DNA from: Trametes villosa
Lineage: Eukaryota; Basidiomycota; Agaricomycetes; Polyporales; Polyporaceae
Length of the DNA stretch: 64,000 nucleotides
Direction of reading: 5' to 3'
Assembly: GCA_002964805.2 (NCBI GenBank)
Contig: PUDQ02000001.1
Span: 3,868,001 to 3,932,000 of the forward strand
Position numbers and translations under genes: made by a program. Each line of letters opens with the position of its first letter. Positions within the stretch are counted from its first letter, which is position 1. Shown piece by piece: positions 45,295 to 57,044 of this stretch. Below the pieces are notes generated by a model. That model worked only from the letters and a program-made list of their open reading frames with translations. It was not told where the DNA came from and did no database searches.

Positions 45295-47514
45295 ATGTGG
45301 GTTTTGAACACGTTCACATACCAGCTGGTCTTTGTTCAGGACCAGTCACGGACCCCTTACGCCATCCTGTCTCATGTATGGGACCGCGCCGGCGAGCAGA
45401 CCTTCCAGGTTAGTAACCACTATTAATGACGTGGTCGCCTAAAACTTGACGCTTCCGGATCTGCGAACAGGAGATACAAGCCATCTATTCTACTGCGCGA
45501 AACTCTTTCCCGGACGCTCAATCAGACACCGATCCCCGCGTCATAGACGCCATACGCGGACAGCTCAGCGCGAAAATCAGATGCTGCTGCGACTACGCCA
45601 AAGCTCGTGGATACATATACCTGTGGATCGACTCATGCTGCATTGACAAGACCAGCAGCGCGGAGCTGTCGGAGGCGATCAACTCCATGTTCGCCTGGTA
45701 CGCGCAGGCCGACGTCTGCTACGTCTTCCTCGCCGACGTCACGGCCAGCGAGAACCCCGAGGCGCGAGACTCGTCCTTCCGCGGAAGCATGTGGTTCCAG
45801 CGCGGATGGACCCTGCAGGAGCTCCTCGTTCCGGCCAGAAACGTGTTCCTCTCCAAGGACTGGCGCATGATCGGCACGAAGACGCGTCTCGTACACGTCG
45901 TGGAGGACGTCACCGGCATCCCCGCCGATATCCTGCTCCAAACTCGGCAGCTACACACCGTGAGCGTCGCACAGCGGATGGCGTGGGCCTCGGGAAGGAG
46001 CACGACCCGCATCGAGGACGAGGCGTACTGTCTGATGGGTATCTTCGGTGTCCAGCTTCCCGTGATATACGGGGAGGGACCCCAGGCCTTCGTGCGGCTG
46101 CAAGAGGAGGTCATGAGGCGCATACCGGACCATTCCATCTTGGCGTGGGGAGTAGGGAAGGACCCTTGTCGGGTTCCTCCCTTCGGGATAGAGTGGCCCT
46201 CTCCGTCGAGCATCTCGAATGACAAGCTGCGCGCGTCCAAGTCGGCGTATCTGCTCGCGACGAGCCCCAGGGATTTCCAGGACTCAGCAACACTGTCACC
46301 TATCCCACTGGGCGAGTTTGGAGACATCGTCGGCCTCACCGCCGCCTCCTTTCCCCCGCTTTACACGCCTAGTGGCTACGGCGTCCGCATCGCTCTCCCC
46401 AGCTGCACTCTGCTCTACCCGAAGAAGGTGCCCCTTCAGCCTACTATCAAGGTCGAACTCATGATCCTTCCCTGTCGGGACTCGTATGGTCGGCTCCCTG
46501 CTCTGCTTCTTTCTGCTGGGGTTGCGAACGCGCAGCATCTCGTGGGAGGCTTTGAATTCTCTGAGCCTGACTTCGTCCCAATTGGGATAGTAATGCGCGA
46601 AGAACGGAAGGCCATATTCTATGACGGCGCCGCTTCATTCTTACCATACTCCAAATCCTACCCTCGTATAGTTCTGCTGTGTCCGTCAACGCTGAAGGAC
46701 CCCAAACTTATCGTCTCCTTGTCCGTTCGGGAAGCTTGTATCCCACATCAGCGCATGGCCGCCGTGTCCCAAGTCGCCATCCTTCGCCGTCCCCAACCGC
46801 GCCCCGCGCGCGACATGTTCACAGGATATCTGCCCAGTATCATCCTTCCGTGTTGGACCCTGGAGCACCTCCGCAAACTCGGATTCGACGACGTCAACTT
46901 AGCCATGAAGGACGGGGAGATGGTTCCTATCGCTCTCAAGAACGCGAGCTCGCACGGCACCGGCGACTACCGGTTCTACGACTTCAGGCTCAAGCATGCT
47001 ACTCGGGAAGCGATCACTGTCGCGGTCTTCACCTGCCCGGCGTCTTCGTCAAGAATCCGACATGGGGGCTTACACGCTAATGTGGCGTGGGGATCAGAGC
47101 GTGATAACGGAACGCAGGTGAGGGCCGATCGGCTCAGTACCGATTGCCCGTCCGAGTCTCTGATCATGATACTCCTTGCCTTTTGAACAGTACATGGTGC
47201 AGGAGAGGGGAAGCGACTTTAAGGGAAAGCGGGCGCCACCGGTATTGAGCCGCACCTGCGTACGCGAGCACGTCGATGCGTGGACGAATGCCAGAAAGCG
47301 GTTCGACTCCGGGCCCCGAGGTGCCGCGGCGGTGACGCTGCATTTCAGCGATTGGGACTCTACGGACCACGCGGACGAATACGGAGAACAGCCTTACGGT
47401 TCTTCGACTGCTCGCTGCCTTGCACTTGATATCCACGTCGACCTCCCACCTATTGAACCAGACGACGGTAGCTCGAGCGTCCCCCAACCATCCAAGAGCC
47501 CAGTTGCTGAGTGA
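45295..47514 (+). CDS. HET-domain protein
   Basis: Exons 45295-45408, 45471-47117 and 47191-47514, about 694 aa. The N-terminal half matches the HET (heterokaryon incompatibility) domain: YAILSHVW near residue 21, YIYLWIDSCCIDK near 87 and RGWTLQELLVPARNVFLSKDW near 149, then EDEAYCLMGIFGVQLPVIYGEG. HET domains occur in fungal allorecognition proteins, where activation can cause cell death, although many have no known role. The C-terminal half has no NACHT, WD40 or other partner domain that I recognise. The stop at 47512 again overlaps a GTGAGT donor (GCTGA|GTGAGT); splicing to 47571 would replace it with a C terminus ending ASTSNSVV at 47598 (702 aa). I cannot decide between the two ends. 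Confidence 0.88.
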
Positions 47515-47891
47515 GTACGTCTGGCATGTCACTGCCTCGATGACGGGACTCATCCATCATCGCTCCACAGAGCTTCCACAAGTAACTCGGTGGTGTAGGA
47601 CGGGTAAAATGAGACCCGGGGGTCTTACTCAGATGTCTTGAACAATGTAGCTATCGGCGACACCAAATTCTGGATGTCTGGGTTAAGCTATGCAAAAGTC
47701 ACAAGTTGCAATACTTATCGACGAACGACGACGATAACCATTTCGGGCATGCTCGGAGAGTGCCGCGGGCGCTAGACCGCCCAGGGCGGCCAGTGGGACG
47801 GGACGCGTCCCGAGCTGCGAGCATCGCTACTCACTCATCGCAGCAGCGCCGGGCGCAGCTCTCCCTCTCCCCCTCATCTCGAACTCCCATT
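47515..47891. promoter_or_regulatory. Spacer between HET gene and BBC1-type gene
   Basis: 377 bases. The first 85 may include the alternative last exon of the HET gene (47571-47598). The rest should be the promoter and leader of the BBC1-type gene; the final 60 bases are pyrimidine-rich. Confidence 0.45.
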
Positions 47892-50800
47892 ATGTCTGAC
47901 CCACCGCCGAAGAAGGTCGGCTCTCTGCGCGACCGCATCGCAGCCTTCGAGAACAAGGGCTCAGCACCTGCCCCAGCGCCCCCACCTGCCCCGCGGCCCA
48001 AGCCTGGACACATCGGCAGCTGGGCGCCCAAGCCCCTCTCCCCGCCGACGTCCCCCAAGACGAGCAGCAGTGCGCAGGATGAGGCGGAGGCCCGCAAGGC
48101 TGCGGGGATGTCCGCCGCGGACGCGAAGGAGTCCATCGGGAAGCTCTCGCTGAAGGAGCGTATGGCCGCGCTGCAGGGCTCGGGCGGCTTTGGCGGGGCG
48201 GGTGGGGCTGCTGCGGCCCCTCCGCCGCGCCCGTCGGGAGAGAAGCCGAAGTGGAAGCCTCCACCGGTCGTGCAGAGGGTTGAGGCGATCGGAGGTGACG
48301 ATGAAGAGGATAAGCCCGCGGAGGCGAAGCCCAAGGAGGGCGAGCATGGGGAGGAGCTTAAGTCACCCGCAGAAGAAGGCGAGAAGAAGGAGGGCGAACA
48401 GGAGGCGACAGAGGAGGGCGAACCGGACCCTCAGGAGGAAGAGAGGCAACGCCGGGCTGCGTTGGCGGCGAAGATGGCGCGTCTTGGGGGCGCGAGGATT
48501 GGTATGGCTGGTCCCCCGATCTTTGGCAAGAAGCCGGATATTCCGCCCAAGAAGATCCATAAGGAGGAGGAGCAACCCAAGGAAGAGAAGCCTGCCGAAG
48601 TGTCTCCCGCTCCTGAGACCCCAGAAGGTTAGCAAGAGAGGAGTGAGCAACGGGCATCCACTGATTAGTCGCGCAGTCCCCGCAGTGGTCGAGCCGGCCG
48701 ACAAGAGCCTACCCCCATCCGCCGCGGAAGGCGAAGGCACAAGCCCAGCCGGTGCGTTTTGCGCAATCGTCATTCTTATGCCTAACTGACGTAGATCGCC
48801 GTCGCCAGACTACTTCGACGCCGCTAAGAAGGATTCCACGACGTCGGACGCGCTCTCACCAGATTCCGCGGTCACCTCCCCGCCCGTCCGCTCCCCCGCA
48901 ATGCCGGTCCCTCAGGTCCCGAGACGGGCAGCTCCCCCGCGCAAGCGTGCTGCGAAGTCTCCTTCCCCTGCGACGCCCGTCATTGGCCAGGAGCTGCATG
49001 AGAGTCCTGCTGCGATCCCTTCCACTGAAGAAGGCGCTGCAGCTGCTGAGAAGGAGCCGACCAGCACCAGTGAAGCACTGCAGGGTGATCGTGAACCCGA
49101 GCTGACCGAGGGACAGGCGGCGAAGTTGGAAGAGAACATCCACGAGCCCGAGGCTGCTCACGAGAACGAGAGTGCCGAGCCTATCAAACCCCAGGAGATC
49201 TCATCGGTCCACGAACCTAGCGAGGATCATCACGCCGAACCCGCGGCGGAAGCGCCCGCTGAAGACGCAGAGGAGCATGCCGCGGAGGAACAGGAAGACG
49301 CCCCTGCTGTCGATGAGGCCGAGCATCGCGAGGAGCCCACTGTCGAGGAGCCCGAGCATCACGAGGAGCCGGCTCAATTGAAGCACGAGGGGCCCCATGT
49401 CAAGGAGCCGAAGCATGAGGAGCTTGCCATCGAGGAGCCCGAACACGGGGAGGCCCCCGCTGAGACTCCCGCCGAGGAGCCTGAGGAGGAGGAAGACGAG
49501 GCTGCGCGTCGCAAGCGCATCGCCGAGCGCATCGCGAAGTCCGGAGGGTTTAACCCGTTCAGCGGAGGGATGCCGCCGCCCGTCCGCAAGGACAGCGCGG
49601 ACTGTGCTCGCTCGCCCATCGCGTCGCCTCCGCCTCACCCTCCGCTGCCTGTCCGCCGGGACAGCAAGCAAGAGAGCGCATCCCCGATCTCGCCGCCCGT
49701 CCGCCGCGACAGCCAGCAAGATACCACGTCGCTGAAGTCTCCTCCAAACCTTCCGACGGGCACCAAGCCCCAGGCGCCGGAGCGGAAGGACAGTGTCGGA
49801 TCGGTGCGTGCTCAGGCTGAATCTGGGTTGGGGTCCCCGACGGGGGAGGCTCCGGAGTCTCTGGATGGTAACGGTAACTAAGTCTCCCGCCACGGTCGGC
49901 GTGCGCGCGTGTACGAGTAGAGTATTGATCAAATGGTTCTATAGATCTGCGTGCTGAGAGCGATCGCGAGGGCGCTATTGCCGAGGAGGAAGAGGAGGAC
50001 GAAGCGCGGGGGCGGCCCCTCGAGCGGAATGCTCCCGCGCTCGAAGAAGACGAGGAAGCGGAGGCACGTGCTGAGCATGAGGCCGGACGCAATGCCGCAA
50101 ATGAAGGGGTGTACGGAGAGGTGGACGACGGAGCAGACGGTTATCGGATTGCGCATGAGAGGCAGGAGGAGCCCGAGCATGCCGCTGAGGGCTTTGAGGA
50201 GCATGAGGTGTCGCACCACCCGCCTCACGTTCCCAGGCCACTCCCGACGCTGCCTCCCACGCAGGTAGAGGAGTCCGCGGAGGAAGAAGTGGAAGAGGAT
50301 GCCACTCCTCCGCCGCCGCCTCCGGCGAGACAAGTCGTTCCTCCGCCGCTGAAGAGGACATCCCTCCCGCCGCCCCCTAGAGTGGTACCTCCACCACCTG
50401 CGGCGCCGTCTGAGGAAGACGTCGGCGAAGAGGAACGCGCCGCCTCGCCGGACATTGAGGAAGATGTTTACGCGCGGCATGCACGTGAACTAGGCCCTGA
50501 GCATGAGCACGAACACCAGAAGCACACGGACGAGTACAATGACGACGGCGCGGATTACGGACACGAGCACGACCATGGCGAGTCTCAGGAAGACTTGACA
50601 AAGACCGAGGAGGGACACGAAGATGCAAGCGAGAGTGCTCCGCCGCCTCCCCCTGCGCGACATGCAGCAGTTCCCGCCCGGCCGCTCCCGATCCAGGAGG
50701 AGGAGGAGGAGGAGGAGAAAGAGCAGGATGAAGACGACTTCGACGCGCCTCCACCTCCGCCGCCTCTCCGTCGCGCATCAGTCCAAGTGCCTCCCCCGGC

Positions 50801-53013
50801 CGCGCACGCTCCGCCACATGGCGAGGATAAAGAAGAAGCCGAGTCGGAATATGAAGAGGAGGAAGAGGAGGACGAGGCCCCCGCCCCTCCTCCCCCTCCT
50901 CGCTCTGCCAGGCCGACCTCTCCCCCCGTCTCCGCTGCGGCGCTAAGCAGGCCGGTCCCGCCTCCGATCAGGGCGCCCCAGCCCGAGCCCGAGCCTGAGG
51001 AGGAAGAGGAGGAGGTGCTGAACGATTCTGATGTCGGTGAGTACGAGTACACGCGACTTTCATTTGCTCAGAGAAAGGGGAGTGGCTGACGCGACTGCGT
51101 ATATAAGACCCCATAGATCCTGCGTTCTACAGCCCGAAGTCTCCTGGCTTGGATAGGACCAGTTTCCCTTCCCCCTTGCAGTCGGCTGCCACACGAGTGG
51201 TCTCCCCTCCTCCTCCGCCACCTGCCCGAGTGGTTTCACCCCCGCCGGTGGATGTCCCGCCACCTCCCCCTCAGCGGGTCGTGTCTCCGCCACCACCACC
51301 ACCCCAGAGAGTGGTCTCGCCTCCGCCTGCGCCACCAAGAGTCGCCTCCCCTCCTGCGGTTACCAGCCCTGTCTCACAGCCGGAGCATACCGAGGCTGGA
51401 GATGAGGCACATGGTGAAGATCCCGAGCTCGCGCGCCGCCGCACCATTGCGGAGCGGATGGCGAAGTTGGGTGGGATCAGGTTCGGTGCGCCTCCCCCCA
51501 TGCCGGCTGCACGCCGTCCTCCGCCACCCCCAGAGCCAGAACACGAGGACGGTGAGGAGCGGGAGGAAGGCGAGAAGCCCGCAGAAGCTGCGGAAGCACC
51601 GGCCCCAGAGGAAGAGGAGGATGAGTTCGCTCGCAAGCAACGCATTGCCGCTCGAATCGCTGGTATGGGTGGGCAGCGGTTCGGCATGATACCTGGTATT
51701 GCTCCTCCCCCACCTCGTGCACCTGTGCGCAGGGAGTCGGAGGACAACGGCGAGCAGGCCAAGTCTCCGCCGCCCAAGCGTTTTGCGCCTGTCCCCCCGC
51801 CTCCGCCACCCCCAGCGCGCGAGGAGGACCACGGGGAGGAGTCGGACTACCAGCACGTGTCGGATAGCGAGCACGCCGGGCACGAAGAAAGCGAGCTCGA
51901 AGAGGTGACATACACTGATGCGGAGGAAGAGGCGCCCCCGCCTCCCGTACCCGACCGCGGGGCACGGCGCGTATCTACAGGCCCCCCTCCTGTCCCGCAA
52001 GCGCGGCCGCTTTCACCTCCTTCTCTTGCTTCACCACCACCAGTGCCCAGGACGCGTCCCCCGGCTCCCCCTGCGTTCACCTATCCCCCGCCCCCGCCCT
52101 CGCGCCCGACACCCACCACCCGCGAGTCTCACGGCGACTTCGTCATCGTCGACCAGGGCGCAGAGGAATCCGCTCCGCCACCGCCACCTCGGGCCGCCCG
52201 GCCTCCCCCTCGCGGTGCGCCACTCCCTCCTCCCCCTCCCGCGCCGGAGGCACCCGACGCTCAGTCCGAGGAGCCTGCTATCCCCGATGTCGACTTCGGC
52301 GGCGAGGCCGACCTTTCTTTGTCCGCTCAGTGGTCAGAGGACTCCACGAACTACCCGCCTGCACCCCCGGGCAGATCCCCCGCGGCGGCACCCTCCGCGC
52401 CACCGCAGCAACAAACGAGCAATGTCCTCGCGGCTGCGCCTGCCGCCGAGCAGCATCTGACGCCAGACGAGCTGATGGGGCACTGGGGCCGCGTGGGCGT
52501 CCAGATCCACGAGGTCGCGGCGGCTTTGTACGAGAAGTCAAAGAAGTCGGTTGTCGGGGACGGATCGTACATCGGGTTCGTCACCGCAGCCCTCGGCCAG
52601 GTTCCGAACGCCGCGCAACCCTCGCCGCCGTACGAGTCCTTTGGCTACCTCGTGTACAGCCAGTCCTCCGCCGCGGTGCAGCGGCGCGTGAGCGACATCA
52701 TGCCCGGGGATGTGCTCGTGGCGCACGAGGCGAAGTTCAAAGGCCACAAAGGCCTTCAGAGCTACCACCAGAACGTCGGCGTCGGGCAGCCCCTGGTCGC
52801 GGTCATCGGGGACTTTGAGACGAAGAAGTCCAAGGTGAAGGTGTTCCAGGCCAACCAGCACGTCGGGCAGCAGAGCGTTGAGTCTGCGAGTTACCGGTTG
52901 GAGGATTTGAAGAGCGGATCGGTTAAGGTGAGTAGTCACCAGTGATCGCTGCGTTCTGGGGCGAGGTGCTAACAGAGCTTTGTCCATAGATATTCAGAGT
53001 TCTGGAGGCATAG
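47892..53013 (+). CDS. BBC1: BBC1/AIM3-type proline-rich cortical actin protein
   Basis: Six exons, 47892-48627, 48686-48751, 48809-49867, 49945-51036, 51117-52927 and 52990-53013, about 1595 aa. Most is disordered: poly-proline blocks (PPPPPP), acidic runs and His/Glu-rich repeats. About residues 1432-1595 are an ordered domain beginning LTPDELMGHWGRVGVQIHEV and containing GDGSYIGFVTAALGQVP and YHQNVGVGQPLVAVIGDFE, which I assign to the cysteine-proteinase-like fold shared by fungal Bbc1 and Aim3. A short basic-helix motif of the form R-x-x-I-A-x-R-M-A-x-L-G-G recurs along the chain (see findings). Bbc1 works at cortical actin patches with myosin-I and Las17/WASP; the poly-proline blocks could bind SH3 domains or profilin. 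The N-terminal SH3 domain of yeast Bbc1 is not present. Exon 2 has two in-frame acceptors nine bases apart (48677 or 48686), and exon 3 has two in-frame donors six bases apart (49867 or 49873). Confidence 0.85.
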
Positions 53014-53673
53014 ACGGACAAAGGAGAACACAGCGGAATTACGCAGGAAGATTACCTCAGCAGTATCGATTTCATTTGAACTACCTCATTCACATTGACT
53101 GCGCGGTGTACCATAGGTTTCGACGATCTCATGAATTCCACCCATCTAGGTTACCTTGATTCTGAGTGAGTGACGCGAACGCTCCCGACAGATGCTCCCT
53201 CGCTGCGCCCTTGGATCGCCTGCGATGTCCTGGTACGCAGTGTATCGTATTTTCGCACGATCTAGAACCTGTCCTTTTTGGGAAACCTTACCGCGTTTTC
53301 TCGTGGGTGGCACGATGTAAATCTCGAAGCCCCGAAGCTGAAGGTGCGTGGTTACAACGTGTGTATAGCGTAACTGACAACCTTTCTCCTGGCCTTAGAT
53401 CGCAAGTGAGATGTGACATTCTGGAAATGAAGTCCGTCTTTGTGGTTGTGGCCGAGTGCCCCAAGTCGCCGCGCAGAGGAGGAATGCGAGGTGCCGCACA
53501 TCAATCCGCGTCACCTCGAAGCCTATCCGTTGTGTCGGGGCGTCGGTGGGCGCAGTGCGCACCCCGCCCCGCCATCCTGGCGGGACAAAGGACATGGTCG
53601 CGAGTACCTTCCTATATAAGAGGTTCTGCAGGACCGGTCAGATAGCTCTACTCATCGCCCTCACACTCACCCG
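53014..53673. promoter_or_regulatory. Spacer upstream of zinc-finger gene
   Basis: 660 bases with no recognisable gene. The last 70 bases contain the TATA box listed separately. The first part should hold the 3' end of the BBC1-type gene. Confidence 0.5.
53613..53620 (+). promoter_or_regulatory. TATA box of the zinc-finger gene
   Basis: TATATAAG, 54 bases upstream of the start codon at 53674, in a good position for a TATA-driven promoter with a short leader. It is one of the few clear TATA elements in the window. Confidence 0.6.
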
Positions 53674-54845
53674 ATGTCCTTCCCCTACTCCGCCGCCCCC
53701 GTCGCGCCGCCGCCGCTTCCGCCCTCCACCCTCCACGGAGAACAGGTCCTGAACGTTGACGGCCTTCATGACGAGCTCTGCCGCTTGAGCCTGGAAAATT
53801 TGCTAGCCCAATTCATCGATTTGAGGCAGTGTGCTCCTAGGTATGCGCGAAGACTCGAGTGCGTCAGATGCATGCTAAACGCTTGCGCTATAGCTCTGGA
53901 GGGTCACTCCCAACTCCTTATGACTCGCTTATAGACCCTTGTGCGCCGGAGCTATTTAACGAGATCAACCCATACCCTCTTCTCGACTACCCGCTGGATC
54001 CCTCGTTGGATACCGACACACCTCTCCCATCCCTCGATTCGGACATTCTTTCTACATGCGACCTTGATCTGCCGCTGGAAGCGCACGGGCTTGACCACTA
54101 CATTCCCCTGGTCTCGGACCTGTTGAACGAGCTACCGTCTATGACATCCTACCCTTCCCAAAACGTCCTCGCCTCGCATGGTGCAGCCCCCCAAGCTGCG
54201 TTCAACTATCATACCCAGCGGCCCCTCGCTGTGGACCTAGGAGAACGCGCCGCACCGAGCGGCTTCTCCCTCCCTCTCGCAGGTACCGTCGCGCGGGGAG
54301 TTGGAGCGCGGGCTCGCTCAGCTCGCGCGTACTCCCCGTATCCGGAGTCATCGTCTAGCGCGTCCTCTCCCTGCTCTTCTCAATGCGCACTGGACGCCTC
54401 GAAGCCCTCGCGTCCCGCCGCCACCAGTCCGCGAAACCGGCAGGTGACTCTAGAGGAGTTCGAGGCTGCTGAAGCCACTCTGGTCGGTTGGGCGTGCCCC
54501 TTCTGCGATCACGTCCAGAAGAACCGGGCCGTGCCCGACTTTTTACGGCACCGTCTTACACACTCCCGAGAGGCCGCTCACAACCCCAAATACGCCCGGT
54601 TCCGCATCACACAGTGCTGCGGCGTGCCGCTCGAGGAGGCCAGCGCGTATGGCATCGACCCGAAGACCGCGCGCCAGACAGTCGACGAACACGGCGTCGT
54701 AGTCGTAGGGGGGTGCGGGACGATCTTCTCCCGCAACGACGCGCTCAGGCGTCACCTCCGGAACGACAGCAACAACTGCGTCGGCGATGGCATCGCGATG
54801 CGGGACAAGAGGCCGCAGAAATCGAAGCCCCGTAAGCGGGCCTGA
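53674..54845 (+). CDS. C2H2-type zinc-finger protein, putative transcription factor
   Basis: Two exons, 53674-53840 and 53894-54845, joined by a 53-nt intron (GTATGC to CTATAG), 372 aa. The first 250 residues are low-complexity with Leu/Pro/Asp motifs (LDYPLDPSLDTDTPLPSLDS and similar), resembling an acidic activation region. A finger of form C-x2-C-x14-H-x3-H starts near residue 257 (CPFC then RHRLTH). A second, longer cluster follows (QCCG, then GGCGTIFSRNDALRRHLRN and C), a C2HC-like finger with FSRNDALRRHL typical of DNA-binding fingers. The tail is Lys/Arg-rich (KPRKRA), probably a nuclear signal. Agaricomycetes carry many proteins of this arrangement; the targets are unknown. The TATA box at 53613 suggests regulated expression. 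Confidence 0.85.
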
Positions 54846-55315
54846 GGCGGCTCGTTCCCTCTGCTGGATCGGAAACACGGTGAAATATGGACTTCTACTC
54901 TTGTGCTCAGGACTATACGATATCCTCTGTTGACACGATAATCCCTCTTCGTTACTTCCAGGAATTCGTTCTATGTGGATTTTCTTCCTGGTTTTCGTGG
55001 TTGTGCCGGTGTTCGCTGATCGTCTGTATCGCTAGCTCAATTGTACCATTTACTCTTACATTCGTAATCCATTTGCTGTATCCCCAATCTCGCTTCTAGC
55101 TCATATCGAAGTCTTGAGCTCAGGGTCCGACCAGGTCCGACCTCGCTGTTAGACGCGACGTCGCGTCTGCAGTCGCGTCTGCAGCGCGCGAAAGCGTCTT
55201 GGAGGCACGTGGTCTTGAATTTCTCGGGCGTCTAGCCTCGACTTGCTCGCCGATCACTCTTCGACCGAGCGCGCTCACTTTTCCCTTCGTCCCCTCCCCT
55301 CCCGACTCTGCCAAC
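54846..55315. promoter_or_regulatory. Spacer between zinc-finger gene and EBP2
   Basis: 470 bases. The left half is AT-richer than average and probably the zinc-finger 3' end; the right half is the EBP2 promoter, with a short direct repeat GCGTCTGCAG near 55160-55180. No gene. Confidence 0.45.
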
Positions 55316-56843
55316 ATGCCGTCTAAGCTTGAAGAAAAGAAGCAACCAGAAAAGCCCAAGCCCTCGAAGGCTCAGAGCAAGGTCCCCGCGAAGCCCAGCA
55401 AGTTGCAGCAACGAGCGGCAAGCTCTTCGGACGAATCCGAGGAGGAGGTTGACGAGCTTGACGGCGCTGAGGGGAGCGAAGGCTGGGAGGATGTGAGCGG
55501 CGAGTCCGGTGACGAAGACGATTCGGAGGAGGAAGACGTGGACGAGGAGGGCATGGCGAAGCTCATGAAGGCCCTGGGCGACGATGGCCTGGACAAATTC
55601 GACGTCGAGCAGCTTCGCGCGCTGACCGGGGACGAGGACGAGGAGAGCGGCGAGGAGGAGGGCAGTGATGACGAGGACGCGGAGGACGTCGAAGGCGAAG
55701 AAGGCTCGGACGCGGAGGAGCAGGAGGGCGAGGACGAAGACGAGGACGCCCAGTCCGAGGATGAGGCCGCCATTCCCGTCGACGAACTTTCGGACGAGGA
55801 GATGCTGGACGAGGACGCGATGCCCCGTCAGAAGGTGGAAATTGACAACGCGGTATGTTGCAGCGCAAATACTCGCTATACATTTGCTAACTGCCACCAG
55901 ATTGCCATGGAGCGCATTCGGAGTACCATCGCACTCCCCCCTTCATTACCGTGGACAGAAACACTCGCGGTCACATACCCTGAATCTATTGAAGTCGACG
56001 TCGAGGATGACCTGAACCGAGAGCTCGCATTGTATGTCTATTCCACCTTAACCCAAATTCTCCGCTCACGACTGCCGCCCACTGCAGCTACAAGCAAGCG
56101 CTGCACGGCGCGCAAGCCGCGCGCACTCTCGCGGCAAAACACAGCCTTCCCTTCACCCGCCCCGCGGACTACTTCGCGGAGATGGTCAAGAACGACGCGC
56201 ACATGGAGCGCATCCGGCAGCGGCTGCTCGACGAGAGCGCGGGCCTCAAGCGCTCAGAGGAGAAGCGGAAGGAGCGCGAGGGCAAGAAGTTCGGCAAGCA
56301 GGTACAGCTCGACAAGATCAAGGAGCGCCAGCAGAGCAAGAAGGAGATGGAGGAGCGCCTCAAGGGCCTCAAGCGGAGTGCGTATCCCGGTCCGCGGTCT
56401 GCGAGGCGAATGCTAAATAAGCCTCTCAAATTGCAGAACGAAAGGGCGCGCTGGATGGCGCGAATGGCGACGGCGAGGACTTTGACGTCGCGGTCGAGGA
56501 CGCGCTCGCAGATCGGCCGTCGAAGCGGGCGAAGGGCCAGGACGGCAAGTCCAAGCTCCCGCGTCAGGCGCGCGACAAAAAGTTCGGCTTTGGGGGCGGG
56601 GACCGCCGATCGAAACAGAACACAAAAGACTCCACGGACAGCTTCGTCCAACGCGGCGGGTCGGGCGGTCGCGGTGGAAGGGGAGGTGCTCGTGGTGGGC
56701 GAGGAGGCGCTCGCGGCGGAAGGGGTGGCTCAAGTAGTCGCGGCGGCTCCAGTGGTAGGGGCGGCTCGAGCGGTAGGGGCGCGAAGGGACCGTCAAAACG
56801 CCCAGGGAAGAGCAGGCGGGAGACGCAGAGAAGCAAGTCATAG
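55316..56843 (+). CDS. EBP2: rRNA-processing protein EBP2
   Basis: Four exons, 55316-55852, 55901-56031, 56088-56377 and 56437-56843, 454 aa. The N terminus has a Lys-rich patch, then a long acidic region (residues about 36-165, runs such as EEEVDEL and EDEDEDAQSEDE). The EBP2 domain follows (PF05890): AMERIRSTIALPPSLPWTET, ELAFYKQALHGAQAARTL, RPADYFAEMVKNDAHMERIR, then a basic coiled coil KERQQSKKEMEERLKGLKR. RDKKFGFGG near the end is a family signature. The C terminus is a Gly/Arg-rich RGG tract and a Lys/Arg tail, typical of nucleolar proteins. EBP2 is needed for 27S pre-rRNA processing in 60S ribosome assembly. Exon 4 is in a different frame from exon 3, so the RGG tail is missed without splicing. 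Confidence 0.95.
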
Positions 56844-57044
56844 TGACTGTTGCGTTGTCTCCACCGTGTGGTGTATGCTCCCTTGTATGTGGACTATTGC
56901 ATACTCTCCTCTGCACGTGGCTTCTACTAGCGAATATCGGCAACGTGGATAGATCGACATGCCTCCGAGAAACATGGCTAATATACAGTGTCCGGTCCGT
57001 GCGATTCCCTTCAAACCTGCACGACTGCAGCAACGGAGCGACCT

